Positions 41,092 to 52,181 are shown, counted from the first letter of the stretch. The stretch is DNA of 64,000 bases from JBKQVT01 sp963727245 (GCA_963727245.1 CAVSFO010000013.1:124001-188000), one strand, 5' to 3'. Notes: generated by a model not told the origin, from the letters alone. Numbers and translations: made by a program.

Positions 41092-42207
41092 ATGGCCAAA
41101 GCAAATCTGCGCGTGCTGGTGGTGGACGACTCGGCGGTGATTCGGGAACTCCTTTGCGACCACATCGCCAGGCTCCCGGGCATGGAAGTGGCGGGCACGG
41201 CCGGCGACGGCCGGCAGGCCCTGGAGATGGTCGAGTCGCTGCAGCCCGACGTGGTCACGCTGGACATTCAAATGCCGGTCATGGACGGCCTGGAGACGCT
41301 GGACGCCTTGCTGGCGCGGCGGCCGGTGCCCGTCATCATGATTCACGCGCTGAGCCAGCGGGGGGCCGATATTACGCTGGAGGCCCTCAACCGCGGCGCC
41401 TTGGACTATCTGCCCAAGCCCAACGGCGCGGAAACGGCGCCGGCGTTCGCTGAAGAACTGTCGCGGAAGATCCGGGCCGCGGCGGGGGCCGACGTGCGGC
41501 GGATTCTGGAAATCCGCCGCCAGCGGCAGACTCGCGGCGTCGGGTCGCCCTTCCCCGCCGCTCCGGCCAAGCCCGCCCCCGCGACCGGCGGCCAACTCGC
41601 GGCCGCCTGCATTGCCATCGGCATTTCCACCGGCGGCCCGCCGGCGCTGGCCCGATTGTTCGAGGCCCTGGAGCCGCCCATGCCGCCGATCATCGTCGTG
41701 CAACACATGCCGCCCAATTTCACCAAATCGCTGGCCTGGAGACTGAACTCGCTCTCGCCGCTGGCCGTCAAGGAGGCCGAGGACGCCGACGTGTTGCAGG
41801 CCGGGCACGTCTACATCGCCCCCGGTGGAAGGCACCTGCAACTCCGCCGCCGGGGCCAAACGGTGCGGCTGGCCGTCGGCGACGGTCCGCCCGTCAGCGG
41901 CCATAAGCCGTCGGCCGACGTGATGATGCAAGGCGCCGCCGAAATCTTCGGCCCGCGCCTGCTGGGCGTCATCATGACCGGCATGGGCCACGACGGCGTC
42001 GCCGGCTGCGCCGCCGTCCGCGCCGCCGGCGGCTACGTGCTGGGCCAGGATGAAGCCACCTCCGACGTCTACGGGATGAACAAGGTAGCCTGGGTGCAGG
42101 GCCACGTGGACCAGCAATTCGCCCTCGACGGCGCCGCCCGCATCATCCGCTTGCAAGCCAGCCGCGGCTGGCATTCGGCGCCGGCGGCGGCCGCCGTCTC
42201 GAAATAG
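41092..42207 (+). CDS. cheB: CheB-type chemotaxis methylesterase/response regulator
   Basis: 371 aa, intact. Removes methyl groups from chemoreceptor glutamates. Receiver domain with acidic pair VVDDS (D12, D13), phospho-acceptor D58 in VVTLDIQMPVMDG and K in DYLPKPNG; linker; CheB catalytic domain with Ser in IGISTGGPPAL, His in VVQHMPPNFT and Asp in IMTGMGHDGVAG. The switch-region segment reads MIHALSQRGAD, where most CheB have M-I-S-S-L-T-x-x-G-A-D. ATG 41077 is an in-frame alternative. No receptor, cheA, cheR or flagellar gene is nearby, so it may serve a non-flagellar chemosensory array elsewhere. Confidence 0.9.
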   Translation: MAKANLRVLVVDDSAVIRELLCDHIARLPGMEVAGTAGDGRQALEMVESLQPDVVTLDIQMPVMDGLETLDALLARRPVPVIMIHALSQRGADITLEALNRGALDYLPKPNGAETAPAFAEELSRKIRAAAGADVRRILEIRRQRQTRGVGSPFPAAPAKPAPATGGQLAAACIAIGISTGGPPALARLFEALEPPMPPIIVVQHMPPNFTKSLAWRLNSLSPLAVKEAEDADVLQAGHVYIAPGGRHLQLRRRGQTVRLAVGDGPPVSGHKPSADVMMQGAAEIFGPRLLGVIMTGMGHDGVAGCAAVRAAGGYVLGQDEATSDVYGMNKVAWVQGHVDQQFALDGAARIIRLQASRGWHSAPAAAAVSK

Positions 42208-42426
42208 CGAAAAATGTCGGGAAAACCAGGCAGTCCACCGGCAGCCTTGCCCCCCGTACCACCCGCTGGTATTCTGGAACTCCCTGTGCTATCATAGAGT
42301 TTGGAATCTGGGAGCGATCGGTGCGGGACTGCCGCGCGGATGTCACAAGGGCATCGGCGGAGTCATGAGGCCCAGGGCCCTGCGCGTTGGACGTGCAGGA
42401 TCGGGCCCGAAATTCGCTGGGCAGGC

Positions 42427-43977
42427 ATGGCCAGATTGAACGTCGACACTTTTCTTGACTTGGTGCGCCGCAGCCGGTTGGTGGAAGAAGACCAACTCAG
42501 CGCCGCGCTGTCGGAACTGAAACGGCAAGGCGGCGACCAACTGCCCGGCGACGCCGACGCGGTGGCCAGCCACCTGGTCCAGTCCGGCCTGCTTACCCGC
42601 TGGCAGGCCGACAGGCTGCTGGAAGGCCGCCATCACGGCTTCTTCCTGGGCAAATACAAGCTTTTGAGCATGTTGGGCGCCGGCGGCATGAGCACGGTCT
42701 ACCTGGCCGAACACGTCCTCATGCAGCGGCGGGTGGCGATCAAGGTGCTGCCCAAGCAGCGGGTGGCCGACACCAGCTACCTGGCCCGCTTTCAGCGCGA
42801 GGCCCAGGCGGCAGCCACCCTGGACCATCGCAATATCGTGCGGGTGTATGACGTTCGACAACGCGGGCGACATCCATTACCTGGTAATGGAATACGTCGA
42901 GGGGCGCGACCTGCAGCAGATCGTCAAGCAGGACGGCCCGCTCGAGCCCGCCATCGCCGTCGAGTACCTCCGCCAGGCGGCCGAGGGACTGTCCCACGCC
43001 CATCAGTCCGGGCTGATCCACCGCGACATCAAGCCGGCCAACCTGATGGTCGATCAAAGGAACGTCGTCAAGGTGCTCGACCTGGGGTTGGCCCTGTTTG
43101 CCGACGAGGAGCGGGCGTCGCTGACGGTGGCCTACGACGAGAACGTGCTGGGGACGGCCGACTACCTGTCGCCGGAACAGGCGCTGAACAGCCACGGCGT
43201 CGACGCCCGGACCGACATTTACAGCCTGGGCTGCGCCTTGTACTACCTGTTGACCGGTCATCCGCCGTTTCCCGACGGCACCTTGCCGCAGCGCCTGATG
43301 GCGCACCAGAAGTCGGCCCCGGCCGACATCGGCCTGGAAAATCCCCATGTCCCGCCGGACCTGATCGAGATCTGCAACACGATGATGGCAAAGAAGCCGG
43401 ATCGCCGCTATCAGACGGCCCAGGAGGTCGCCGACGTGCTGTCGGGCTGGCTGACCGCCCACGGACACGGCAGTTCCTTGCTGGGCGGCAGCGGCTCGCG
43501 GCCCAAGGGCGGCACGTCGTCGCGTCGCGGCCTGCCGGTCGCCCGCCGCGATTACTCCGGCGAAGACGCCCGCCCGGCCACGCTGGCCAAAACCGAGCAA
43601 GATCTATCCGCCGCCGACACCATGAGCAACGCCGACCGGCCGACCGTCAAAGGGCCGCCACCGATCCCCATGCACGCGCGGGCCAGTGATCCTTCCGAGT
43701 CCGACATCGGCCGCAAATCCGCGCGGTCAAGCACCTGCCCATGGCCACGCCGCTGGAGACGGAGATCGGGCCGGCCTCGGAGTTCGTCATTCCCATCGAC
43801 GATCTGCTGGCGGCCAGCCGCCCCCGCTCGCCCGCTCCCGAGGTCACCGACGAGCAGATGGACGCCTATCGCCGCCGCCGCCAGAACCCGCTGCCCAATT
43901 GGGTCTGGTACGCCATCGGGGCCGCCCTGCTGGTGGGCGCACTCCTGCTGGTGGTGCTGATCCGGAAAAACTTCTAA
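42427..43977 (+). CDS. Ser/Thr protein kinase with C-terminal membrane anchor, frameshifted
   Basis: About 516 aa. N-terminal helical region (LVEEDQLSAALSELKRQG) common in planctomycete kinases, then a Hanks kinase: glycine loop LGAGGMSTVYLAE, VAIKVL lysine, HRDIKPANLM catalytic loop, DLG in place of DFG, GTADYLSPEQ activation segment, DARTDIYSLGCALYYLLTG. A low-complexity linker of ~170 residues leads to a terminal membrane helix (WVWYAIGAALLVGALLLVVL), so the kinase faces the cytoplasm with no sizeable sensor outside. Frames break near 42850 (extra G in VYDFDNAGDIHYL) and 43725 (lost G before VKHLPMATPLE). Confidence 0.85.
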
Positions 43978-43988
43978 GCGAACCGCCG

Positions 43989-44154
43989 GGCACGGAGTAC
44001 CTGACCTACTCCCGTAGGGTGGGTCGAGCGCAGCGAGCCCCACCAAAATCCGTGACGACCCGGTGGTGGGGCTCGCTGCGCTCGACCCACCCTACGACCT
44101 GACGACCGTTGGGCGGGCCAGGCGAACCGTCAGGCACGCCCGTGCCTGACCTAC
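43989..44154. repeat. Repeat cluster: GTCAGGCAC copies flanking GTAGGGTGGG palindrome copy 6
   Basis: A diverged GGCACGGAGTACCTGACCTA, then the long palindrome at 44014-44095, then GTCAGGCACGCCCGTGCCTG-ACCTAC at 44129-44154. Two repeat families side by side between the convergent kinase and larE genes. Confidence 0.8.
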
Positions 44155-44176
44155 CCGATCTTCAGCAGGCCGGCCT

Positions 44177-45031
44177 CTACGGCCCCCGGGCAATCTGCAG
44201 ACTCTCCGGCGGCAGCACTGCGTTGAGGCTGCCGCTGCGGAATCCTTCCAAGTCCAACGACACGTAGCGGAAACCCAGCGACTTGAGCTTGCCGACCACC
44301 TGCCGGCGAAACTCGGCGTCGGCAAACTTCGCCAGCCCCTCGGGCCCGACTTCGATCCGCGCCATGTCCCCCTGATGGTAACGCACCCGCAACGGCTGGA
44401 AGCCCTCGCCGCGCAAGAACGCCTCCGCCGCGCCGATCATCGCCAGCCGCTCGGGCGTGACCGGCTCGCCGTAGGCGATGCGGCTGCTCAGGCAAGGCGT
44501 GGCCGGCTTGTTCCAGGTGGGCAGTTCCCAAGAGGCGGCCAATTGGCGCAACTCGGCCTTCGTCAGGCCGCACTCCGCCAGCGGGCTGCGCACACCGCGC
44601 TCGCCAGCGGCGCGAAGCCCGGGGCGATGCTCGCCCCGATCGTCGCTGTTGGAGCCGTCCGCCACCACGGCCACGCCCAGGCGAGCGGCCAGCTTGGCCA
44701 CCTCGGCGAACAGCTCGGTCTTGCAAAAGTAACAGCGATCCGGCGTGTTCTTCAGGTACTCGGGAATCGACAACTCGCCGGTCTCGATCACCTCGTGGCG
44801 GATGCCGATCCGGCGGGCCAGGGCGCGGCACTCGTCCAACTCGCCGGCCGCCAGGCTGGCGCTTGCGCCCGTCACGGCCACCGCCCGCGTGCCCAAGGCG
44901 AGCTGCGCCGCCTGGGCCAGGACCGTGCTGTCCAGGCCGCCGGAAAACGCCACCGCGCAACTGCCGTAGCTCCGCAACAAGTCCAGCAGGCGGTCGCGCC
45001 GGGCGGCCAATGAAGCCGAGAGTTCAATCAT
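44177..45031 (-). CDS. larE: ATP-dependent sacrificial sulfur transferase LarE
   Basis: Supplies the thiocarboxylate sulfurs of the nickel-pincer cofactor of lactate racemase. 284 aa. PP-loop SGGLDSTV at 30-37 activates substrate with ATP; RCYFCKTELF and ATPCLSSRI follow, the latter with the Cys that single-Cys LarE enzymes sacrifice. DGSNSDD and RGVRSPLAECGLTKAELR match the family. Start 45031 (MIELSASLAARRDRLLDLL) chosen by family length. Lies downstream of larB and nnrD on the same strand, separated by a 436-bp gap with repeats. Confidence 0.85.
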   Translation of the reverse strand: MIELSASLAARRDRLLDLLRSYGSCAVAFSGGLDSTVLAQAAQLALGTRAVAVTGASASLAAGELDECRALARRIGIRHEVIETGELSIPEYLKNTPDRCYFCKTELFAEVAKLAARLGVAVVADGSNSDDRGEHRPGLRAAGERGVRSPLAECGLTKAELRQLAASWELPTWNKPATPCLSSRIAYGEPVTPERLAMIGAAEAFLRGEGFQPLRVRYHQGDMARIEVGPEGLAKFADAEFRRQVVGKLKSLGFRYVSLDLEGFRSGSLNAVLPPESLQIARGP

Positions 45032-45373
45032 GGCTGGGAAGGCAAGGCGACAAAAAAAGGTCCTCCACCGCAATGCCGTGGCGATGCTTTTTTGAGAGCC
45101 CGTTATTGCTAATGCGGGTTGCCTGGACTCCAGGTTGTGTGATCCGTTGCATGTCTGGCAAGCCAAACAGGTCAGCGGCTATACACGCGGCTAGAGCCTT
45201 TGATTCAGGCACCCAACGGGCATACGTATCGGCTCACCAAAAAGTTGCATCGGCAACACGAACATGGTAGAGGACCGATACTATCCTAGCAGCTTGCCGG
45301 CCCCGGGGCAAGAGGGCAGCCTGGTAGGCTGATGTACAGTAGCGAGTTGTTTTTATCCCGGCTTTATTGCGAC

Positions 45374-45452
45374 GGGTGCCACTGCTGGCTTGTCCAGCAG
45401 TGCTGAGGTATCGCGGCACGTAGCACTGCTGGACAAGCCAGCAGTGCCACCC
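45374..45452. repeat. 31-bp inverted repeat (AGCACTGCTGG element)
   Basis: GGGTGCCACTGCTGGCTTGT-CCAGCAGTGCT at 45374-45404 and its reverse complement (one mismatch) at 45422-45452, with a 17-nt loop. Situated 16 bp beyond the end of nnrD. The rest of 45032-45373 shows nothing I can assign. Confidence 0.8.
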
Positions 45453-45467
45453 GCGGGCACCGGGCAA

Positions 45468-46325
45468 TTACCCCAAACTCTTCAGGGTCCTGGGCAGAAA
45501 CCGCACCAGGTCGCCGGCGATCATCGACACCTGGCCCAACTCGGCCGCCGCCAGGTCGCCGGCCAATCCGTGCACGTGGGCGCCCAGCCGCGCCGCATCG
45601 TAGGCCGAGAGCCCCTGACACCCCAGCGCCGCGATCAGCCCGGTCAGCACGTCGCCCGATCCGCCCCGGGCCATGCCCGGGTTGCCGGTCGTATTGCGGG
45701 CCTGCCGCCGGCCGTCGGTAATCAGCGTACCATGCCCCTTGAGCACGACGACCAACTGGCAGCGGGCGGCCAATTCGACGGCCGCCTGCTCGCTCGCGGG
45801 GCGATCGAGCTTGCGGCCGATCAAGCGGGCGAACTCGCCGGGGTGCGGCGTCAACACCCGCGGACCGCCGCCCTGCCCCAGCGCCTCGGGCCGCGCCGCC
45901 AGGGCATTCAGGGCGTCGGCATCGACCACCATCGGCAGGGCGATATCGCGATAGAGACGAACCACCAACTCGCGCAATTCCGGCGAGCGACCCAGGCCCG
46001 GCCCGCAGGCGACCCAGGTGGCCGACTTGGCCAACTCCATGATCGGCTTGTAGGCTGCGGCCGCGATGCGGCCTTGCACATCGGCCGGCAGCGGGGCGGT
46101 CATGTACGAGGGCTCCAAGGCGGCCACGACGTCGAGGCAGCAGTCGGCCACGGCCAGCCGCACCAGGCCCGCCCCGCCGCGCAACGCCGCCATGCCGGCC
46201 AGGGCCACCGCCCCGGTCATGCCCCGCGACCCGCCCACGATCAGCGCCGTGCCGAACATCCCCTTATGGGCGTCCACCGGTCGCGATGGCAAGCGGGGCA
46301 GCGGTTCTTCGGCTGATGAAGTCAT
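45468..46325 (-). CDS. nnrD: ADP-dependent NAD(P)H-hydrate dehydratase
   Basis: Repairs damaged NAD(P)H hydrates. 285 aa, intact, ribokinase-like fold of the YjeF C-terminal family: GTALIVGGSRGMTGAVALAG, GLVRLAVADC, VACGPGLGRS, LTPHPGEFARL, VVLKGHGTLI and the nucleotide-site GNPGMARGGSGDVLTGLI. The epimerase half (NnrE) is not fused and not nearby. ATG overlaps the larB stop (ATGA at 46322-46325), so translation is coupled. Confidence 0.9.
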   Translation of the reverse strand: MTSSAEEPLPRLPSRPVDAHKGMFGTALIVGGSRGMTGAVALAGMAALRGGAGLVRLAVADCCLDVVAALEPSYMTAPLPADVQGRIAAAAYKPIMELAKSATWVACGPGLGRSPELRELVVRLYRDIALPMVVDADALNALAARPEALGQGGGPRVLTPHPGEFARLIGRKLDRPASEQAAVELAARCQLVVVLKGHGTLITDGRRQARNTTGNPGMARGGSGDVLTGLIAALGCQGLSAYDAARLGAHVHGLAGDLAAAELGQVSMIAGDLVRFLPRTLKSLG

Positions 46326-47119
46326 GGTGAATCGGCGGCCGGTCGTCCCCGGGCCGCGTTCTTGGCGATCAATCCGGCGACGTAACCGCCTTTGAAACCG
46401 GCGTCGATGTTGACCACGGTTACGTTCGCCGCGCAACTGTTGAGCATTCCCAACAAGGCCGCGATGCCGCCGAAACTGGCGCCGTAGCCGACGCTGGTCG
46501 GCACCGCGATGACCGGACACGACACGTATCCGCCCACCACGCTGGGCAGCGCCCCTTCCATGCCGGCGACGACGACGATGGCGTCGGCCGCTTCCAAGAG
46601 CGGCAATCTGGCCGCCAGGCGATGCGGCCCGGCCACGCCCACGTCCTGCACCATCTCGACGGCGGCCCCGGTCCAAAGGGCCGTTTCCCGGGCTTCCTCG
46701 GCCACGGGCAGATCGCTGGTGCCGGCGGTCACGATCACCACCCGGCCCAAGGCCGGGCTCTGGCCGCCGGCCTCCGCCGCGGCGCCCTGCGGGATGCGAA
46801 AAGTCCGGCCCACGGGGTTGTAGCGGGCCTGGGGGAACTTCACCAACAGCTCGGCCGCTTGCTCCGCCGCCATCCGCGTGGCCAGCACGTCGCCGCCATG
46901 GGCGATCTGGGCCTGGAAAATCTTCTCCATGACCGCCACGGTCTTGCCCTCGGCGAACACCACCTCCGGAAAGCCGCAGCGGCGGTGCCGGTCCAGGTCG
47001 ATCTGGGCCTCGCCCACGTCGGCCACCGTCGGGCGGTAAACCCGGGCGACGAACTGTTTGACGGACAGTTCGCCGCGGAGCACCTGAGCGGCGAGTTGTT
47101 CGAAGTCGTGACGGTCCAT
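46322..47119 (-). CDS. larB: Nickel pincer cofactor biosynthesis protein LarB
   Basis: Carboxylates and hydrolyses nicotinic acid adenine dinucleotide, the first step to the nickel-pincer cofactor. 265 aa, intact: N-terminal helical part, then a PurE-like AIR-carboxylase fold with VIVTAGTSDLPVAEEA, GMEGALPSVVGGY, PTSVGYGASFGGIAALLGML and VVNIDAGFKGGYVAG. GGAG precedes the start. With larE in the window but no larC (Ni insertion) or larA-type racemase, the pathway must be completed elsewhere. Confidence 0.92.
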   Translation of the reverse strand: MDRHDFEQLAAQVLRGELSVKQFVARVYRPTVADVGEAQIDLDRHRRCGFPEVVFAEGKTVAVMEKIFQAQIAHGGDVLATRMAAEQAAELLVKFPQARYNPVGRTFRIPQGAAAEAGGQSPALGRVVIVTAGTSDLPVAEEARETALWTGAAVEMVQDVGVAGPHRLAARLPLLEAADAIVVVAGMEGALPSVVGGYVSCPVIAVPTSVGYGASFGGIAALLGMLNSCAANVTVVNIDAGFKGGYVAGLIAKNAARGRPAADSP

Positions 47120-47221
47120 ATCTCCATGATAGCTAGCCGCCGCCGCGGAGGGAACCGGTAGGAGCAGGGACCAGGGGCCGGGGAAGGAAAGGGATTGGGG
47201 ATTAGGGATTAGGGATTAGAA

Positions 47222-47294
47222 AAAGCCCCTCGACTGCGTTCGAGGGGGCCCGGCGCGAGCCGCCGGCCCCCCGGACGCAGTCCGGGGGCTTTTT
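47222..47294. terminator. Two back-to-back hairpins with outward T-runs
   Basis: CCCCTCGACTGCGTTCGAGG (about 47226) is flanked on its left by AAAAAG, a T-run for minus-strand transcripts; CCCCCGGACGCAGTCCGGGG (about 47267-47288) is followed by GCTTTTTC on the plus strand. They share the GACTGCG/CGCAGTC loop core. Together they would insulate larB from pepQ, although neither is downstream of an annotated gene. Upstream (47196-47219) are three GGGATTA units. Confidence 0.5.
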
Positions 47295-47395
47295 CCTCCT
47301 CCGCCCTCCCCCTTCCGCCTTCCCCCTTCCCTTTCCCCCCTGGCGTTTTCCCCCGCTTCGTGGTCCAATGGTGGCTTAACCCCTGGAGAAAAGCC

Positions 47396-48485
47396 ATGGC
47401 CCGGCACGCTGAACGACGCGACAAACTCCGCCGCCTGCTGAAGAAGACGGGGGCGGAGGCCCTGTTGGTCACGAGTTTTACCAACGTTACCTATCTAACC
47501 GGCTTCACCGGCGACGACAGCTATCTGCTGGTGCGGCAGGACGGCGAAGTGGTGCTGAGCGATCCCCGCTACACGACCCAATTGGGCGAGCAGTGTCCGG
47601 GGGTCGATCTCCACATCCGCCGCCCCGGCGTGAGCATGTTGCAAGCGGTGGTCAAGGTCCTCCGCACCTCGGCGCGGGCCGGCTGGCTATCGAGGGGGAC
47701 TCGATGACCGTCTCGCTGCGGGACCGCATCGCCGAGAAACTGCCGAAGCTGGAAATCATCGCCACCGCCGGCATGGTCGAGGAGTTGCGGCTGGTGAAGG
47801 ACCAGGATGAAATCGCGCTGCTGCGCAAGGCCGTCTGGCAGGCGGAGAAGGCCTTCGGGGTGCTGCGGGCGACGTTGCGGCCGGAGCAGACCGAGAAGGA
47901 GCTGGTCGACGAGCTGGCCCGCCAGCTTCGACTGTTCGGGGCCAAGGATTCGCCTTCCCCTCGATTGCGGCGGTGGGGCCGCGGGCGGCCTTGCCCCATG
48001 CGGTCGCGGGGTCCAATCGCGTCGGCGAGGGGGAGCTTCTGCTGGTCGATTGGGGGGCCGATGAGGGCCTGTACAAGAGCGACTTGACGCGGGTGCTGGT
48101 CATGGGTAGAATTTCGCCCAAACTGCGGCGTGTTTATGGAGTTGTGCTCGACGCCCAGGCCCAGGCGATCGCCGCCGTGCGGCCGGGCGTGACGGGGCAT
48201 GACGTGGACGCCGTCGCCCGGGGGGTCATTGCCAAGGCCGGCTTCGGCCGGTTCTTTGGCCACGGACTGGGCCACGGACTGGGACTGGAGATCCATGAAG
48301 CGCCGCGGTTGGCCGCCAACATCGCGACCGTGCTGAAGCCGGGGATGGTGGTGACCGTCGAACCGGGCATTTATCTGCCGGGCTGGGGCGGCGTCCGCAT
48401 TGAAGACGACTTGCTGGTCACCAGCCACGGACACGAGGTCCTTACCAGCGTGCCCAAGCAATTGGACGAGGTCGTCGTAGGCTAG
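47396..48485 (+). CDS. M24 Xaa-Pro aminopeptidase, frameshifted
   Basis: About 363 aa. Cleaves X-Pro bonds. ATG 47396 with GGAG; creatinase-like N-domain (LLVTSFTNVTYLTGFTGDDS), then the pita-bread metallopeptidase with all five metal ligands: Asp in LLVDWGADEG, Asp in YKSDLTRVL, His in FFGHGLGHGLGLEIHEAP, Glu in VVTVEPGIYLPG, Glu in GGVRIEDDL. Frames break near 47690 (lost C before LAIEGDSMTVS) and 47955 (lost G in KGFAFPSIAAVG). Precedes accB by 29 bp, the common pepQ-accB-accC order. Confidence 0.88.
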
Positions 48486-48514
48486 ATTTTTTCCCTCACA
48501 GTTGGAGGTATGGC

Positions 48515-50355
<1,841 letters not shown>

Positions 50356-50367
50356 GGATGCACAACC

Positions 50368-50435
50368 CGGGGACTGTCCCGATTTTGGGCACCATGCGAA
50401 GCGTGGTCGGACGAAAATGGGACTGTCCCCTTTTG
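50368..50435. repeat. GGGGACTGTCCC inverted repeat
   Basis: GGGGACTGTCCCGATTTTGG at the left and ATGGGACTGTCCCCTTTTG at the right, between accC and the PFK gene. Same family as 28012-28089 but in direct rather than inverted arms. Confidence 0.6.
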
Positions 50436-50467
50436 AAACACCAAGCTTTGAAAATAAGGAACCTCCC

Positions 50468-51781
50468 ATGAGCACCACGCTGTCTCGGCCGCCCCACCTG
50501 GAATCGAGCATTCGCCGCGCGGCGATCCTCTTTGCCGGCGGCCCCGCCCCGGCCGCCAACGCCGTCATCTCCACCGCCGCCGTCTCCTTCCTGCGCAACA
50601 ACATCGACGTGCTGGGCATCCTCCACGGCTACTCGCACCTGGTCGAGTACGGGCCCGATCACCCGCTGGTCGAGGGCCGCGATTACATCCGCATCAACCA
50701 CAAGGTGCTGCGCCGCACCCGCAACAGCCAGGGCATCATCATCGGCACCGCCCGGACCAATCCCGGCAAGGACGTCTCCGACCGCTCCCATTTGAAGGAC
50801 GCCGCGCGGGTAGCGCCGCTGCGGGCGGTGTACGACGGCCTGATCTCGCTGGAGGTCGACGCCCTGATCTCCATCGGCGGCGACGACACGCTCAAGAGCG
50901 CCAACAAGTTCAAGCTCTTCCAGGAGCAACTGCCCCCCGGCAGCCGCCGCATTCCCGTGGTCCACCTGCCCAAGACGATCGACAACGACTACATGGGCAT
51001 CGACTTCACCTTCGGCTACTTCACGGCGGTCGAGTTTCTGGCCTCGGAAGTCCGCAACCTGCTGGCCGACGCCGAGGCGAACCGCAGCTACTACCTGGCC
51101 GAGTGCATGGGCCGCAGCGCCGGCTGGCTGGCCTACGGCGTGGCCATCGCCGGCGAGGCCAGCCTGGTCATCAGCGTCGAAGACATCACCGGCAAGTACG
51201 AAACCAGCGAAGAGACCGTCAACGCCAAGACCGGGCGGAAGGAAATCCGCCGCGTCATGGACATGAACGAAGTGGTCAAGCGGATCGTCGCCACCATGCG
51301 CGTCCGCGAGGAGGCCGAAGGCAAGGAGTTCGGCGTCATCGTCATCGCCGAGGGGCTGGCCGAGTTCCTCCCCCACGAGCACATCGAGGGCGTGCCGCGC
51401 GACGAGCACGGCCACATCGCCATCGCCAATCTCAGCTTGAACCGCCTCTTCGCCGACCTGATCGGCAAGGAATACACCCGCCAGACCGGCAAGAAGCGCA
51501 AGATCACCGGCCGGCCCATGGGCTACGAGAGCCGCTGCGCCCGGCCGCAGGCCTTCGACGTCATGCTGGGCAGCCAGCTCGGCGTCGGCGCCTACCGGGC
51601 GCTGGTCGAGAAGCGGCTGGACGGCGTCATGGTTTCGGTCTCCGGCCAACTGGAGTTGAACTACGTCCCCTTCAACCAACTGGTCGATCCGGCCACGCTG
51701 GTTACGGTGGTCCGCTACATCGAGCCGGGCTCCGATTTCCACCGTTTGGCGCGGTTTTTGGAAACGTACGTCAACGATTGA
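50468..51781 (+). CDS. Pyrophosphate-type 6-phosphofructokinase
   Basis: 437 aa, intact. Phosphorylates fructose-6-phosphate in glycolysis; the PPi enzyme is reversible. The phosphoryl-donor determinants are the PPi pair: GGDDT at 137-141 (second Asp where ATP enzymes have Gly) and PKTIDND at 168-174 (Lys where ATP enzymes have Gly). ECMGRSAGWLAYGVAIAGEA and the C-terminal RPMGYESRCARPQAFDVMLG match the family. AAGGA lies upstream of ATG 50468. Donor specificity is read from these two positions only. Confidence 0.9.
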   Translation: MSTTLSRPPHLESSIRRAAILFAGGPAPAANAVISTAAVSFLRNNIDVLGILHGYSHLVEYGPDHPLVEGRDYIRINHKVLRRTRNSQGIIIGTARTNPGKDVSDRSHLKDAARVAPLRAVYDGLISLEVDALISIGGDDTLKSANKFKLFQEQLPPGSRRIPVVHLPKTIDNDYMGIDFTFGYFTAVEFLASEVRNLLADAEANRSYYLAECMGRSAGWLAYGVAIAGEASLVISVEDITGKYETSEETVNAKTGRKEIRRVMDMNEVVKRIVATMRVREEAEGKEFGVIVIAEGLAEFLPHEHIEGVPRDEHGHIAIANLSLNRLFADLIGKEYTRQTGKKRKITGRPMGYESRCARPQAFDVMLGSQLGVGAYRALVEKRLDGVMVSVSGQLELNYVPFNQLVDPATLVTVVRYIEPGSDFHRLARFLETYVND

Positions 51782-51792
51782 GACGGGGCAAG

Positions 51793-51862
51793 TCCCCTCT
51801 CCCGCCGGGAGAGGGTTAGGGTGAAGGCGCGGGGCGAAACCTGCCTTGCGTTCTCCCGCGCG
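51793..51862. repeat. CCCTCTCCC repeat, copy 2
   Basis: CCCCTCTCCCGCCGGGAGAG then GTTAGGGTGAAGGC, directly after the PFK stop codon. Could act as a transcription end. Confidence 0.65.
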
Positions 51863-51947
51863 TATGCGTCCCGCCGGGGGTTGACGGGCGTAACTTTTGC
51901 GGGTAGAATCGCGCATGGAATCAGCCCAGGGGGAGGGGCGTGTTCTT

Positions 51948-52181
51948 ATGGCCACCACCAGTCTTACGATTGAGGTCAGCGAGGAGGCGGCGCGGCGCTC
52001 GCACAGGTCTCGCCGGAAGAGCAGCGCAAAATCCAATTACTGCTCGATCTCCGCTTGCGCGACCTGACCATTTCGCTGCCTCCGCGGAAAACGCTTCAGG
52101 CCGTCATGGACGAGATCGGCAAAAACGCCGCCGCGCGGGCTGACGCCGGCCGGTTTGGAGTCGCTGCTGAATGACGGCTGA
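51948..52181 (+). CDS. Small conserved hypothetical protein, twice frameshifted
   Basis: About 76 aa after repair. ATG 51948 behind GGGGGAGGGG. Repaired text runs MATTSLTIEVSEEAARR, FAQVSPEEQRKIQLLLDLRL, then PRKTLQAVMDEIGKNAAAR and ends LTPAGLESLLND. Breaks near 51995 (TT read as T) and 52135 (a G run). This size and pattern resemble short planctomycete and cyanobacterial proteins often paired with PIN or RelE-type toxins, so an antitoxin is possible, but no toxin gene adjoins it. Confidence 0.55.

Noticed and set aside
47196..47219. Telomere-like GGGATTA repeats
   Set aside because: Only three units, in an intergenic region of an apparently ordinary bacterial chromosome; similar CCCTAAAT units at 34833-34863 are equally short.
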